This document shows positions 18,430 through 26,496 of a stretch of DNA of 64,000 bases, piece by piece; positions within the stretch are counted from its first letter, which is position 1, and each line of letters opens with the position of its first letter. The notes under the pieces are model-generated. The model was not told the DNA's origin. It ran no database searches and saw nothing but the letters and a program-made list of their open reading frames with translations. Origin of the DNA: UBA2020 sp964551435. Lineage in GTDB: Bacteria > Pseudomonadota > Alphaproteobacteria > Micavibrionales > UBA2020. The stretch lies in the NCBI GenBank assembly GCA_964551435.1, contig CAZKBS010000004.1, forward strand, positions 97,214 to 161,213, in the 5' to 3' direction. Made by a program: the position numbers and the translations under genes.

Positions 18430-20391
18430 TCAGGCGGGCGGCTGGGCGTCTTCCGCGATTTTACGAATAGCTTCGTCAAGTGCAAGTACTTCTTGGGCGT
18501 CGCTGCCAAGGCGGCGGATGGCGACTTTGCGCTCCTCCGCCTCGCGTTTGCCGACAACCCAGATTTGCGGGGCCTTTTGCAGGCTATGTTCGCGGATTTT
18601 ATAGTTAATTTTCTCGTTGCGGGTATCCAGTTCGGCGCGGATTCCAGCTTTTTTGAGCCCCTCGACGACCTGTTTGGCATAATCATCCGCATCCGAGGTG
18701 ATGGTCGCAACCACCGCCTGAACGGGTGCCAGCCACAGCGGGAACTTGCCGGCGTGGTGTTCGATGAGAATCCCGATAAAACGCTCGAGCGAGCCCAGAA
18801 TGGCGCGATGGAGCATAACGGGGCGGTGGCGCTGGCTGTCCTCGCCGATATAGCTGGCATCCAGACGCTCCGGCAGGTTGAAATCCAGCTGCAGCGTGCC
18901 GCATTGCCATGTCCGGCCAATCGCGTCGGTCAGGTGGAATTCCACTTTGGGGCCATAGAAGGCGCCTTCGCCGGGCAGCTCCTCGAACGCAAGTCCTGCA
19001 CCCGTAAGTGCGGCGCGCAGCGCGTTTTCGGCGCGGTCCCAGATGTCGTCGCTGCCGAGGCGTTCGTTCGGCCCCGGTCGCAGCGCCAGCTTGACGGAGA
19101 TTTTGTCAAAGCCAAGGTCGCGGTAAACGCCGAGTTGCAGCTTGAAGTAATCGAGCGCTTCCTGTTCCACCTGATCTTCGCGGCAGAAAATATGTGCATC
19201 GTCCTGCGTGAACTGACGCACGCGCATGATGCCGTGCATCGCGCCCGACGGCTCGTTGCGGTGGCAGCAGCCGAATTCCGCCATGCGGATCGGCAGGTCG
19301 CGGTAGGATTTCAAACCCTGATTGAAAATCTGCACGTGGGCGGGGCAGTTCATCGGCTTGATGCCCATCAGCTTCTCGCCATCGCCGTGGGTGTCGCGCA
19401 CCTTGAACATGTTGTCGCCGTACATATCCCAGTGACCCGATGCCTTGAACAGGGCGCTGTCGAACAGCTGCGGGGTTTTGACTTCCTGATAACCCGCGCT
19501 GCGGATGCGGTTGCGGATGAAGTTTTCAAGCGCGCGCCAGATGGTATAGCCGCGGTCGTGCCAGAATACGCTGCCCACAGCCTCTTCCTGCATGTGGAAC
19601 AGGTCCATTTCCTTGCCGATTTTGCGGTGGTCGCGCTTTTCCGCTTCTTCCAGCATGTGCAGATAGGCATCCAGTTCTTTCTGGTCGCGCCATGCCGTGC
19701 CGTAAATACGCTGCAGCTGCGCGTTTTTCGCATCGCCGCGCCAATAGGCGCCTGCGACCTTGGTCAGCTTGAACGCCGTGCCGACATGCCCCGTCGACGG
19801 CAGATGCGGGCCGCGGCACAGGTCGTACCATTTGCCCTGGCGGTAGATGCTGATCTCCTCGCTCTCGGGCAGGTCGCGGATCAGCTCGGCTTTGTACTTC
19901 TCGCCGATGCTTTCGAAATGCTTGATGGCTTCGTCGCGCGCCCAGACTTCGCGGGTGAAGTTTTCGTTGCGCTCCACAATCTCGCGCATCTTGGCTTCGA
20001 TTTTGGGGAAGTCTTCGGTCGTGAAGGGCTCCGCGCGGGCGAAGTCATAGTAAAACCCGTTGTCGATGGCGGGCCCGATGGTGACCTGCGTACCGGGGAA
20101 CAGTTCCTGCACTGCTTCCGCCAGCACGTGGGAGGCGTCATGGCGGATCAGCTCCAGCACATCGTCGGATTTGCGGGTGATGATTTCGATCTTGCCGCTT
20201 TTGTGCAGCGGACGGCCAAGGTCATAGACCGTACCGTCCAGCTTGACGGCCAGCGCCGCCTTGGCAAGGCCCGCGCCAATAGACGCCGCGACGTCGGCGC
20301 CCGTGACGGGCGCGGTGAAGGTCAGCGTCTTCCCATCGGGAAGTGTGAGCTGGATATCCTTCTGCTGTGCGTCCTGCGGTGCCGTTTTCAT
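18430..20391 (-). CDS. thrS: Threonyl-tRNA synthetase
   Basis: A 653-residue class II synthetase. The N-terminal TGS domain (IQLTLPDGKTLTF), the second editing-type domain with HDASHVLAEAV, class II motif 2 (ECFRNE equivalent, here GCCHRNEPSGAMHGIMRVR), motif 3 (AILGSLERFIGILIEHH) and the C-terminal anticodon-binding domain are all visible. It charges tRNA-Thr. It lies directly upstream of infC on the same strand, the widespread thrS-infC order. Confidence 0.97.
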   Translation of the reverse strand: MKTAPQDAQQKDIQLTLPDGKTLTFTAPVTGADVAASIGAGLAKAALAVKLDGTVYDLGRPLHKSGKIEIITRKSDDVLELIRHDASHVLAEAVQELFPGTQVTIGPAIDNGFYYDFARAEPFTTEDFPKIEAKMREIVERNENFTREVWARDEAIKHFESIGEKYKAELIRDLPESEEISIYRQGKWYDLCRGPHLPSTGHVGTAFKLTKVAGAYWRGDAKNAQLQRIYGTAWRDQKELDAYLHMLEEAEKRDHRKIGKEMDLFHMQEEAVGSVFWHDRGYTIWRALENFIRNRIRSAGYQEVKTPQLFDSALFKASGHWDMYGDNMFKVRDTHGDGEKLMGIKPMNCPAHVQIFNQGLKSYRDLPIRMAEFGCCHRNEPSGAMHGIMRVRQFTQDDAHIFCREDQVEQEALDYFKLQLGVYRDLGFDKISVKLALRPGPNERLGSDDIWDRAENALRAALTGAGLAFEELPGEGAFYGPKVEFHLTDAIGRTWQCGTLQLDFNLPERLDASYIGEDSQRHRPVMLHRAILGSLERFIGILIEHHAGKFPLWLAPVQAVVATITSDADDYAKQVVEGLKKAGIRAELDTRNEKINYKIREHSLQKAPQIWVVGKREAEERKVAIRRLGSDAQEVLALDEAIRKIAEDAQPPA

Positions 20392-20585
20392 CTCAAGAAT
20401 CCGTTGTTAAGGGGTTAAAAAACAAGGTTATAATCTCGTCCCGTGCCGCGCGGCTGTCAAGCGCTTTCCCCGCGATTTCGCTGGAAATCCGCGATTTTTA
20501 AGGGTAAAAGCAAGGATACCGCGCAAAAGCGCGCCGCGCCTTGCGCAAACCGGCAGAAAGCAAAGCCAAGGGGGGAATTCTGGCG

Positions 20586-21887
20586 ATGGTTTCAATAACG
20601 GGCCTGAATATTTCAACGGGAATGTCGAAAATGATGAAAACCTGGGATAGCGCGAGCCTGACGTTTCGCCGCTTTGTCGAACAAAACCATGCGCCGGTGA
20701 TTTTGCAGGTGCTGCCGGCGCTAAATTCCGGCGGGGTCGAACAGGGCGTCATCGACATCAACGCGGCGATTGTGCGCGCGGGCGGCAAGTCCATCGTGGT
20801 ATCGTCGGGTGGTTTACGCGCCCATGAAATCGCCAAGGCGGGCGGCACCCATATCGAAATGCCCGTGCATAGCAAAAACCCGCTGATTATGGTGGCCAAC
20901 GTCAGCCGCCTGCGTAAGCTGATCCGCGAGATGAATGTCGACATCGTCCATGCCTGCAGCCGCGCCCCCGCCTGGAGCGCGGGCCGCGCCGTCGCGGGCA
21001 CGCGTGCGCGCTATGTCACCAGCTGCCATGCCACACATAATATCGGCGGTATGTTCAAACGCGCCTATAATGCGTCGATTTCAAAGGGCGAACGTGTGAT
21101 TGCGGTTTCGCACTTCATCGCGGACTATCTTGAACAGAACTACAAGGTTGACCCGAATGTCGTGCGTGTGATCCACCGCGGCGTCGCGCTTGAAAAATTC
21201 CACCCCAATTCGGTGACGCCCGACCGCCTGATCCGCGCCTCGCAAATGATGCGCATCCCCGAAGGGGCTGCCGTGGTCATGCTGCCCGCGCGCATCAGCC
21301 GCACCAAGGGGCATATGTTCCTTCTTGATGCTATCTGCGCGCTGGGTAAGAAAGACCTGTTCTGCCTGTTCCTTGGCTCTGACATCGGCAATGAAAATTA
21401 CCGCAAAGAGCTTGAGGCTTATATCGAAGCCAAAGGGCTTGGCAGCGCGTCGCGTATCATCACGAATTGCGACGACATGCCGGCGGCTTATATGATTTCC
21501 ACCGTCGTGGTTTGCCCGACGCTGCAGCCCGAAGGCTTCGGCCGCGTGCCGGTCGAGGCGCAGGCCATGGGCCGCCCTGTTATTGCGACAGACCATGGCG
21601 GTACGCGCGAAACTATCCTGCGCGATGAAACGGGCTGGCTGGTCACTCCCGGTGACGTCGATGCCCTGACGCGCGCGCTGCACGAAGCCATCAGCCTTGA
21701 TGGCCGTGGGCGCGCAATGCTGGCGACGCGCGCAATGTCACATGTCGCGCATCATTTCACCAACGAACAGATGTGCGAAAGTACGCTGGATGTTTATGCC
21801 GAACTGCTGGGTGCCGGCGCGGGCATGAAGGCGCTGCCGTCGAATGACAGCTTCAGCGTATCCGAAGCCGACCGCGCGGCCGGATAA
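20586..21887 (+). CDS. Glycosyltransferase family 4 protein
   Basis: A 433-residue GT-B enzyme. The N-terminal acceptor domain has LPALNSGGVEQGVIDI, and the C-terminal domain has MLPARISRTKGHMFLLDAI and the nucleotide-sugar/catalytic block EGFGRVPVEAQAMGRPVIATDHGG. This is the GT4 pattern of lipopolysaccharide or exopolysaccharide sugar transferases. Start ATG 20586 has AAGGGGGGAA upstream; the frame continues to a TTG at 20541. It is followed 24 bases later by a GT9 gene, so the two probably build the same cell-surface glycan. Confidence 0.88.
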   Translation: MVSITGLNISTGMSKMMKTWDSASLTFRRFVEQNHAPVILQVLPALNSGGVEQGVIDINAAIVRAGGKSIVVSSGGLRAHEIAKAGGTHIEMPVHSKNPLIMVANVSRLRKLIREMNVDIVHACSRAPAWSAGRAVAGTRARYVTSCHATHNIGGMFKRAYNASISKGERVIAVSHFIADYLEQNYKVDPNVVRVIHRGVALEKFHPNSVTPDRLIRASQMMRIPEGAAVVMLPARISRTKGHMFLLDAICALGKKDLFCLFLGSDIGNENYRKELEAYIEAKGLGSASRIITNCDDMPAAYMISTVVVCPTLQPEGFGRVPVEAQAMGRPVIATDHGGTRETILRDETGWLVTPGDVDALTRALHEAISLDGRGRAMLATRAMSHVAHHFTNEQMCESTLDVYAELLGAGAGMKALPSNDSFSVSEADRAAG

Positions 21888-21911
21888 TATTCCAAAAGCG
21901 TACGGGCGGCC

Positions 21912-22880
21912 ATGCAGGATAAACCCCGCGAAAAAATTCTTGTGATCAAGCTGAGCGCGCTAGGCGATTTTCTGGTCGCGCTGGGCCCAATGGCGGCGAT
22001 CCGCCGCGCGCATCCGGATGCGCATATCACGATCATGACCACGCGCCCCTTCGCCGATATGGCGCAGCGCAGCGGCTATGCCGACGCAATCGAAGTAGTC
22101 ACGCGCGCCAGATTCTATGAAATCGGCGCATGGCTGCGGGTGGCGCGCTTTTTGAACAAGGGCGGGTTTAGCCGCGTATACGATTTGCAGCTTAACGGGC
22201 GCAGCAATAATTACTTCCGCCTGATGCTCAAAAAACCGCAGTGGTCGGGCATCGCCCCCGGCGCGTCGCATAATTACGCCGCCGAAAACCCGCAGTGGCG
22301 GCAGATGCATGCTTTCGCGCGCCATAAAACCATGCTGGCCGCGCTGGCTATCGATGTGCAGATGCCTGATATCGGCTGGATGAAAACTGATGTATCGCTG
22401 CTTTTGCCGCCGTCGCCCTATGTGCTCTTGGTGCCGGGCTGCGCGCCGCAGCACCCCTACAAACGCTGGCCTGCTGTCAAATATGCGGCGCTGGCGCTGA
22501 AATTACAGCGCGAAGGGTATGCCGTCGCGCTGTTGGGCACAGCGGCGGAGCATGAAGCGATTGCCAAAATCAAAACCGCCGCGCCGGAATGTATCGACCT
22601 TTCGGGCCGCACGTCGCTGTATGATATCGCGTCGCTGGCTTTTGGCGCAGCGGGCGCGGTCGGCAACGACACGGGCCCGTCGCATCTGATTGCGCTTGCG
22701 GGCTGCCCGATTGTCACGCTGTTTTCCGGCGTGACCGACCCCGCGCTGAGCGCGCCCACGGGGACGGCGGTCACGGTTATTCAATCCGAAGATATCGCCG
22801 ATATCACTGTCGAAGACGTCAAAGGTGCGCTGCGCCTGCGGGATGTCGGCGCAGCCGCGGCAGCGGAGGGGGCGGCATGA
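21912..22880 (+). CDS. Glycosyltransferase family 9 (heptosyltransferase-like) protein
   Basis: A 322-residue GT9 protein. The N-terminus ILVIKLSALGDFLVALGPMAAIRRAHP is the heptosyltransferase signature, the middle has PGCAPQHPYKRWP, and the C-terminal NDTGPSHLIALAG is the ADP-heptose-binding motif. It probably adds a sugar to the lipopolysaccharide core at the cytoplasmic face. Its stop overlaps the start of the next gene (ATGA). Confidence 0.9.
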   Translation: MQDKPREKILVIKLSALGDFLVALGPMAAIRRAHPDAHITIMTTRPFADMAQRSGYADAIEVVTRARFYEIGAWLRVARFLNKGGFSRVYDLQLNGRSNNYFRLMLKKPQWSGIAPGASHNYAAENPQWRQMHAFARHKTMLAALAIDVQMPDIGWMKTDVSLLLPPSPYVLLVPGCAPQHPYKRWPAVKYAALALKLQREGYAVALLGTAAEHEAIAKIKTAAPECIDLSGRTSLYDIASLAFGAAGAVGNDTGPSHLIALAGCPIVTLFSGVTDPALSAPTGTAVTVIQSEDIADITVEDVKGALRLRDVGAAAAAEGAA

Positions 22881-23143
22881 CAGCGCGTCACCGCCATTTC
22901 CTCGACGCCTCCGGCCTTGTGTGTCCGCTGCCGGTTTTGCGCGCGCGCAAGGTTTTGCAGCATATGCCCGAAGGTGCTATGCTTTGCATCACCGTCACCG
23001 ACGACAAGGCGCCGCGCGATTTCGAAAGTTTTTGCCGCGAAGGCGGACACCGGCTGGAAAGCGTCACGCCGACCATGGACGGCATTGAAATTGTTATTCT
23101 TCGTGGCCCCAAACCTGCCGAGGAAAAGGAAATACCTCTATGA
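22877..23143 (+). CDS. TusA-family sulfur carrier protein
   Basis: An 88-residue protein with the family signature FLDASGLVCPLPVLRARKVL, in which the single Cys of CPxP is the sulfur carrier. The fold and length match TusA/SirA/YeeD-type proteins that pass persulfide sulfur to tRNA thiolation or other pathways. Its overlap by ATGA with both neighbours puts it in the glycosyltransferase operon, an unusual setting, so the acceptor is unclear. Confidence 0.88.
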   Translation: MTARHRHFLDASGLVCPLPVLRARKVLQHMPEGAMLCITVTDDKAPRDFESFCREGGHRLESVTPTMDGIEIVILRGPKPAEEKEIPL

Positions 23144-23457
23144 ATAATCCGGCTATGACTATTTTGTGCGCGGCGGCGCTGGTGGCGTGGGTAATGATGC
23201 CGGTGGCCGCATCGGCGCAACAATCCGAAGGACAGAAATTGCGCGTGCAGTCCGGCCCGACAACGGGGCCGAAGAAAAGCTTCGAGCTGGATCTCGGTAA
23301 GCTGGTCGCACAAAAGAAAAAAGAGGCGCAGCGCATGGCCGGCAAGACCGAGCGTGATTTGCGTAAAAAATCGCGCAGCAACAACAGAAAAAAAGCGCGC
23401 AACCAGCGCGGCAGCGGCATAACCGCAGATAAAAACTTCGCCAGCCTCAACCGCTAG
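23140..23457 (+). CDS. Small exported basic protein of unknown function
   Basis: A 105-residue protein. A signal peptide is evident (MTILCAAALVAWVMMPVAASAQQ, cleavage after ASA). The mature part is very basic, with KKKEAQRMAGKTERDLRKKS and NNRKKARNQRG. No domain is recognised. The ATGA overlap with the TusA-like gene makes it the last gene of the glycosyltransferase operon. The positive charge would suit binding to an anionic envelope polymer, which is only inference. Confidence 0.75.
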   Translation: MNNPAMTILCAAALVAWVMMPVAASAQQSEGQKLRVQSGPTTGPKKSFELDLGKLVAQKKKEAQRMAGKTERDLRKKSRSNNRKKARNQRGSGITADKNFASLNR

Positions 23458-23522
23458 ATAAAAAATCCTGCCGTATATTTCGATATAATGCGTTGTATTC
23501 AGGCGTTTTTCATGACTTTCAT

Positions 23523-23553
23523 AACCCCGCACGATTGTGCGGGGTTGTTTTTT
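23523..23553 (+). terminator. Strong intrinsic terminator upstream of the first homospermidine synthase gene
   Basis: A perfect 10-bp stem AACCCCGCAC-GATT-GTGCGGGGTT followed by GTTTTTT. It probably ends the glycosyltransferase operon. A TATAAT (23484-23489) 34 bases before it could also drive a short RNA ending here. Confidence 0.9.
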
Positions 23554-23578
23554 ATGGCTGCGGGGGGTAAACAAAAAA

Positions 23579-23670
23579 TATAATAAATCATAGAGATTTT
23601 ATGAATGTTTTGCGGTTATAGCCGCATCCGGCATTTTTGCCCCTGTGTTTCACAGTCAAGGAGGCGTGTC
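23579..23670 (+). promoter_or_regulatory. Promoter and candidate uORF/hairpin leader of the first homospermidine synthase gene
   Basis: A perfect TATAAT (23579-23584) without a clear -35 predicts a transcript start near 23591. A six-codon uORF, MNVLRL, spans 23601-23621. Its TAG lies in the loop of GCGG-TTATAG-CCGC (23612-23625). The second arm also pairs in the competing hairpin GCCG-CATC-CGGC (23621-23632), which is followed by ATTTTT. The synthase ribosome-binding site AAGGAGG comes next. Stems are short, so attenuation is a hypothesis. Confidence 0.35.
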
Positions 23671-25158
23671 ATGACGGACCTACGGCAAGCGCCGCAACAA
23701 TCTGAAACCTTCACGGGCGGTATCCACGCGCGTATCGACGGGCCGGTCGTGATGATAGGTTTTGGGTCTATTGGCCGCGGTTTACTGCCGCTGCTGCTGC
23801 GACATATCGCGTTCGACCCCGCGCAGCTCACGGTGATTGACCCCGATGTCAGCGGGCGTGAACTCGCCGAAAGCTTTGGCGTAGGCTTTTTGGCGCAGGC
23901 CCTGACGCCGGATAATTTCCGCGCTGTTCTGGAGCCGCTGCTGGATACGCCGCAAGGCCGCGGGTTTTGCATCAATGTCTCGGTCGATGTGTCGTCAGTG
24001 GATGTGATGCGTCTATGCCAAACGCTGGAGGCGCTTTACATCGACAGTTCCGTTGAACCCTGGGCCGGATATTTCCATGACAAAAACATAGATATTGCCG
24101 CGCGTACCAACTACGCCTTGCGCGAAATGATGCTCGCCGAAGGCCGCGCGCGCAACCGCGGCGGCGCAACGGCGGTATCCAGCTGCGGCGCCAATCCGGG
24201 GATGGTGTCATGGCTGGTCAAGGAGGCGCTGCTCAACCTCGCGCGCGATCTTGGTCTGCGTCAAGGCGAAGAGGCTGTCCCGCAAACCCGCCGTGCCTGG
24301 GCGCAGCTTATGCAGCAGGCGGGCGTCAAGGGTATTCACATTGCCGAGCGCGACACGCAGCGCAGTCTGCGCCCCAAACCGATGAATGTGTTTGTGAACA
24401 CATGGTCGGTCGAGGGGATGGTCGCCGAGGGGCTGGCGGCCGCGGAACTCGGCTGGGGCACGCATGAACGCTGGCTGCCGCCGCATGCGCGGCGGCATAA
24501 AACGGGCTGCCTTGCCGCGATTTACATGATGCAAAGCGGCGGCGATACGCGCGTGCGCAGCTGGTGTCCAACGCCGGGGCCGCAGCGCGCGTTTCTGGTG
24601 CCGCATCATGAATCCGTTGCTATTGCGGATTATTATACCATCGGCGCGCCGGACAGGCCCGAATACCGCCCGACGGTGCATTACGCCTACCGCCCGTCGA
24701 ATGTCGCGCTGCTGTCGCTGGATGAAATGTTCGAGCGCGGCGGCAAGCTGCCCAAAAAACAGCAGGTGCTCGGCGAAGAAGACATCCTCGACGGCATGGA
24801 CGAGCTGGGCGTGCTGCTCTATGGCCATGCGAAAAACGCATACTGGTACGGCTCGCAGCTGAGTATCGAACAGGCGCGCATCCTTGCCCCGCATCAAAAT
24901 GCGACAGGGCTTCAGGTCACATCGGGCATGTTGGCGGGGATTGTCTGGGCGCTGGAAAACCCCGATGCCGGTGTTGTGGAGGCTGACGATATGGATTTCG
25001 CCCGCTGTCTTGACGTGCAGCGGCCTTATTTGGGTAAAGTGGCGGGGTATTATACCGATTGGCATCCGCTGAAAAACCGCGGCAGCCTTGTTGCTGAAAA
25101 TCTTGACCGTGACGACCCGTGGCAATTCAGAAACGTACTTGTGCGCACGCCCTCTTAA
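23671..25158 (+). CDS. Homospermidine synthase (copy 1)
   Basis: A 495-residue NAD-dependent enzyme that makes homospermidine from two putrescines (or putrescine and spermidine), the typical long-chain polyamine of alphaproteobacteria. The Rossmann motif VMIGFGSIGRGLLPLL is N-terminal, and SCGANPGMVSWLVKEA, GIHIAERDTQRS and LLYGHAKNAYWYGSQLS match the family. Start ATG 23671 is chosen from the strong site AAGGAGGCGTGTC; the frame runs on to 23605. A second copy lies 1.3 kb downstream. Confidence 0.93.
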   Translation: MTDLRQAPQQSETFTGGIHARIDGPVVMIGFGSIGRGLLPLLLRHIAFDPAQLTVIDPDVSGRELAESFGVGFLAQALTPDNFRAVLEPLLDTPQGRGFCINVSVDVSSVDVMRLCQTLEALYIDSSVEPWAGYFHDKNIDIAARTNYALREMMLAEGRARNRGGATAVSSCGANPGMVSWLVKEALLNLARDLGLRQGEEAVPQTRRAWAQLMQQAGVKGIHIAERDTQRSLRPKPMNVFVNTWSVEGMVAEGLAAAELGWGTHERWLPPHARRHKTGCLAAIYMMQSGGDTRVRSWCPTPGPQRAFLVPHHESVAIADYYTIGAPDRPEYRPTVHYAYRPSNVALLSLDEMFERGGKLPKKQQVLGEEDILDGMDELGVLLYGHAKNAYWYGSQLSIEQARILAPHQNATGLQVTSGMLAGIVWALENPDAGVVEADDMDFARCLDVQRPYLGKVAGYYTDWHPLKNRGSLVAENLDRDDPWQFRNVLVRTPS

Positions 25159-25174
25159 ACGCGTGCGAAAAAGC

Positions 25175-25206
25175 AAAAGGCCGGCGCGCTGCGGCACCGG
25201 CCTTTT
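25175..25206. terminator. Bidirectional intrinsic terminator
   Basis: A 10-bp stem AAAAGGCCGG / CCGGCCTTTT with a GC-rich loop, between the first homospermidine synthase gene and the convergent aldo/keto reductase gene. Confidence 0.85.
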
Positions 25207-25222
25207 GTTTTTAGGTTTATCC

Positions 25223-26248
25223 TTAGACGGCGCGCGGGTTGCGCTCGGCAAAGCCGCGCTGGTGCCAGTAGGGATAGACAGGCGTTTTTTCGCTGGCGGC
25301 GTCAAGTTTTTTTACCTGCTCCGGCGTCAGGTTCCAGCCCACAGCGCCGAGGTTTTGCTTCAGCTGTTCTTCGTTGCGCGCGCCGATGACGATGTTGCAT
25401 ACCGTCGGACGCTGCAACAGCCAGTTGAGCGCGACCTGCGGCACGGTCTTGCCGGTTTCCTTGGCAACCGCGTCAAGCGCATCGACAACGGTATAGAGAT
25501 ATTCATCATCCACCGGTGGGCCGCCTTCGGCACCGCCTTGTTTGATGCGGCCTTCGGGCAGGGGCTGGCCGCGGCGGATTTTGCCGGTCAAGCGGCCCCA
25601 GCCGAGCGGGCTCCAGACCATCAAACCGACGCCCTGATCGATGCCGAGGGGCATCAGCTCTTCCTCGTAATCGCGGCCGATCAGGGAATAATACCCCTGA
25701 TACACCACATAACGGGCAAGGCCGTATTTTTCCGACGTTGCCAGCGATTTCATCAAATGCCAGCCGGAGAAGTTGGAGCAGCCGATATATCCGACCTTGC
25801 CGCTTTGCACGAGATGATCCAGCGCCGAGAGGGTTTCATCCACCGGCGTTTGCGCATCGAAGCCGTGCATGAAATAAACATCGATATGATCGGTGCCGAG
25901 ACGCTTGAGGCTATCCTCCGCCGCGCGGATGAGGTGATAGCGCGAAGAGCCCTTTTCATTCGGTCCGTCGCCCATGGCAAAGGTCGCCTTGGTCGAAATC
26001 AGCAATTTGTTACGCCGGCCCTTGATGGCGGCGCCGAGGACTTCCTCGGATGCGCCCTTCGAATAAATATCGGCAGTGTCGAAAAAGTTCAGCCCGGCCT
26101 CAAGGCAGATATCGAGCATGCGCGTGGCTTCTTTTGCGTCCGTATCGCCCCATCTTTTAAAAAATTCGTTGCTGCCGCTAAACGTGGCGGTGCCGAGGCT
26201 GAGCACGGGGACTTTCAGCCCCGATTTGCCAAGAGATCTGTATTCCAT
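25223..26248 (-). CDS. Aldo/keto reductase
   Basis: A 341-residue NADPH-dependent TIM-barrel oxidoreductase. The N-terminus MEYRSLGKSGLKVPVLSLGT and FFDTADIYSKGASEEVLGAAIKG carry the family Asp and Tyr, DHIDVYFMHGFD gives the catalytic Lys/His region, and VGYIGCSNFSGWH is also present. This is the YhdN/Tas-like group; the substrate is unknown. It sits between two homospermidine synthase genes on the opposite strand, so a link to amino-aldehyde chemistry is possible but not shown. Confidence 0.9.
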   Translation of the reverse strand: MEYRSLGKSGLKVPVLSLGTATFSGSNEFFKRWGDTDAKEATRMLDICLEAGLNFFDTADIYSKGASEEVLGAAIKGRRNKLLISTKATFAMGDGPNEKGSSRYHLIRAAEDSLKRLGTDHIDVYFMHGFDAQTPVDETLSALDHLVQSGKVGYIGCSNFSGWHLMKSLATSEKYGLARYVVYQGYYSLIGRDYEEELMPLGIDQGVGLMVWSPLGWGRLTGKIRRGQPLPEGRIKQGGAEGGPPVDDEYLYTVVDALDAVAKETGKTVPQVALNWLLQRPTVCNIVIGARNEEQLKQNLGAVGWNLTPEQVKKLDAASEKTPVYPYWHQRGFAERNPRAV

Positions 26249-26496
26249 GAAAAAGTCGTCCTTCGTGTGGGTGAAAACGGGAATCGGTATGCAGACTGCG
26301 AGATAGGGCGCGGTAAACCGCCGTCAAGGCTGGCCTTCCGGCCGGAAGGCCGCGGCTTTTTATCAACTCCCTGTTTTTAATATAAAAATGCACCGCGCCA
26401 AAATAAGGATTGTCAGTTCTGCCGATATTAGGTAAACAGAGCGCCATTCGAAACTTTCCCCACAATCCGCGCAACCATGGAGGTTCTGCATAAATC

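Noticed and set aside
18388..20418. Long open frame of about 676 codons on the plus strand
   Set aside because: It is antisense to thrS, with Ala/Arg-rich composition typical of a shadow frame in GC-rich DNA; no domain or ribosome-binding site.
23484..23553. Possible short RNA from TATAAT at 23484 to the terminator
   Set aside because: No -35 box is visible, and the hairpin is explained as the terminator of the upstream operon.
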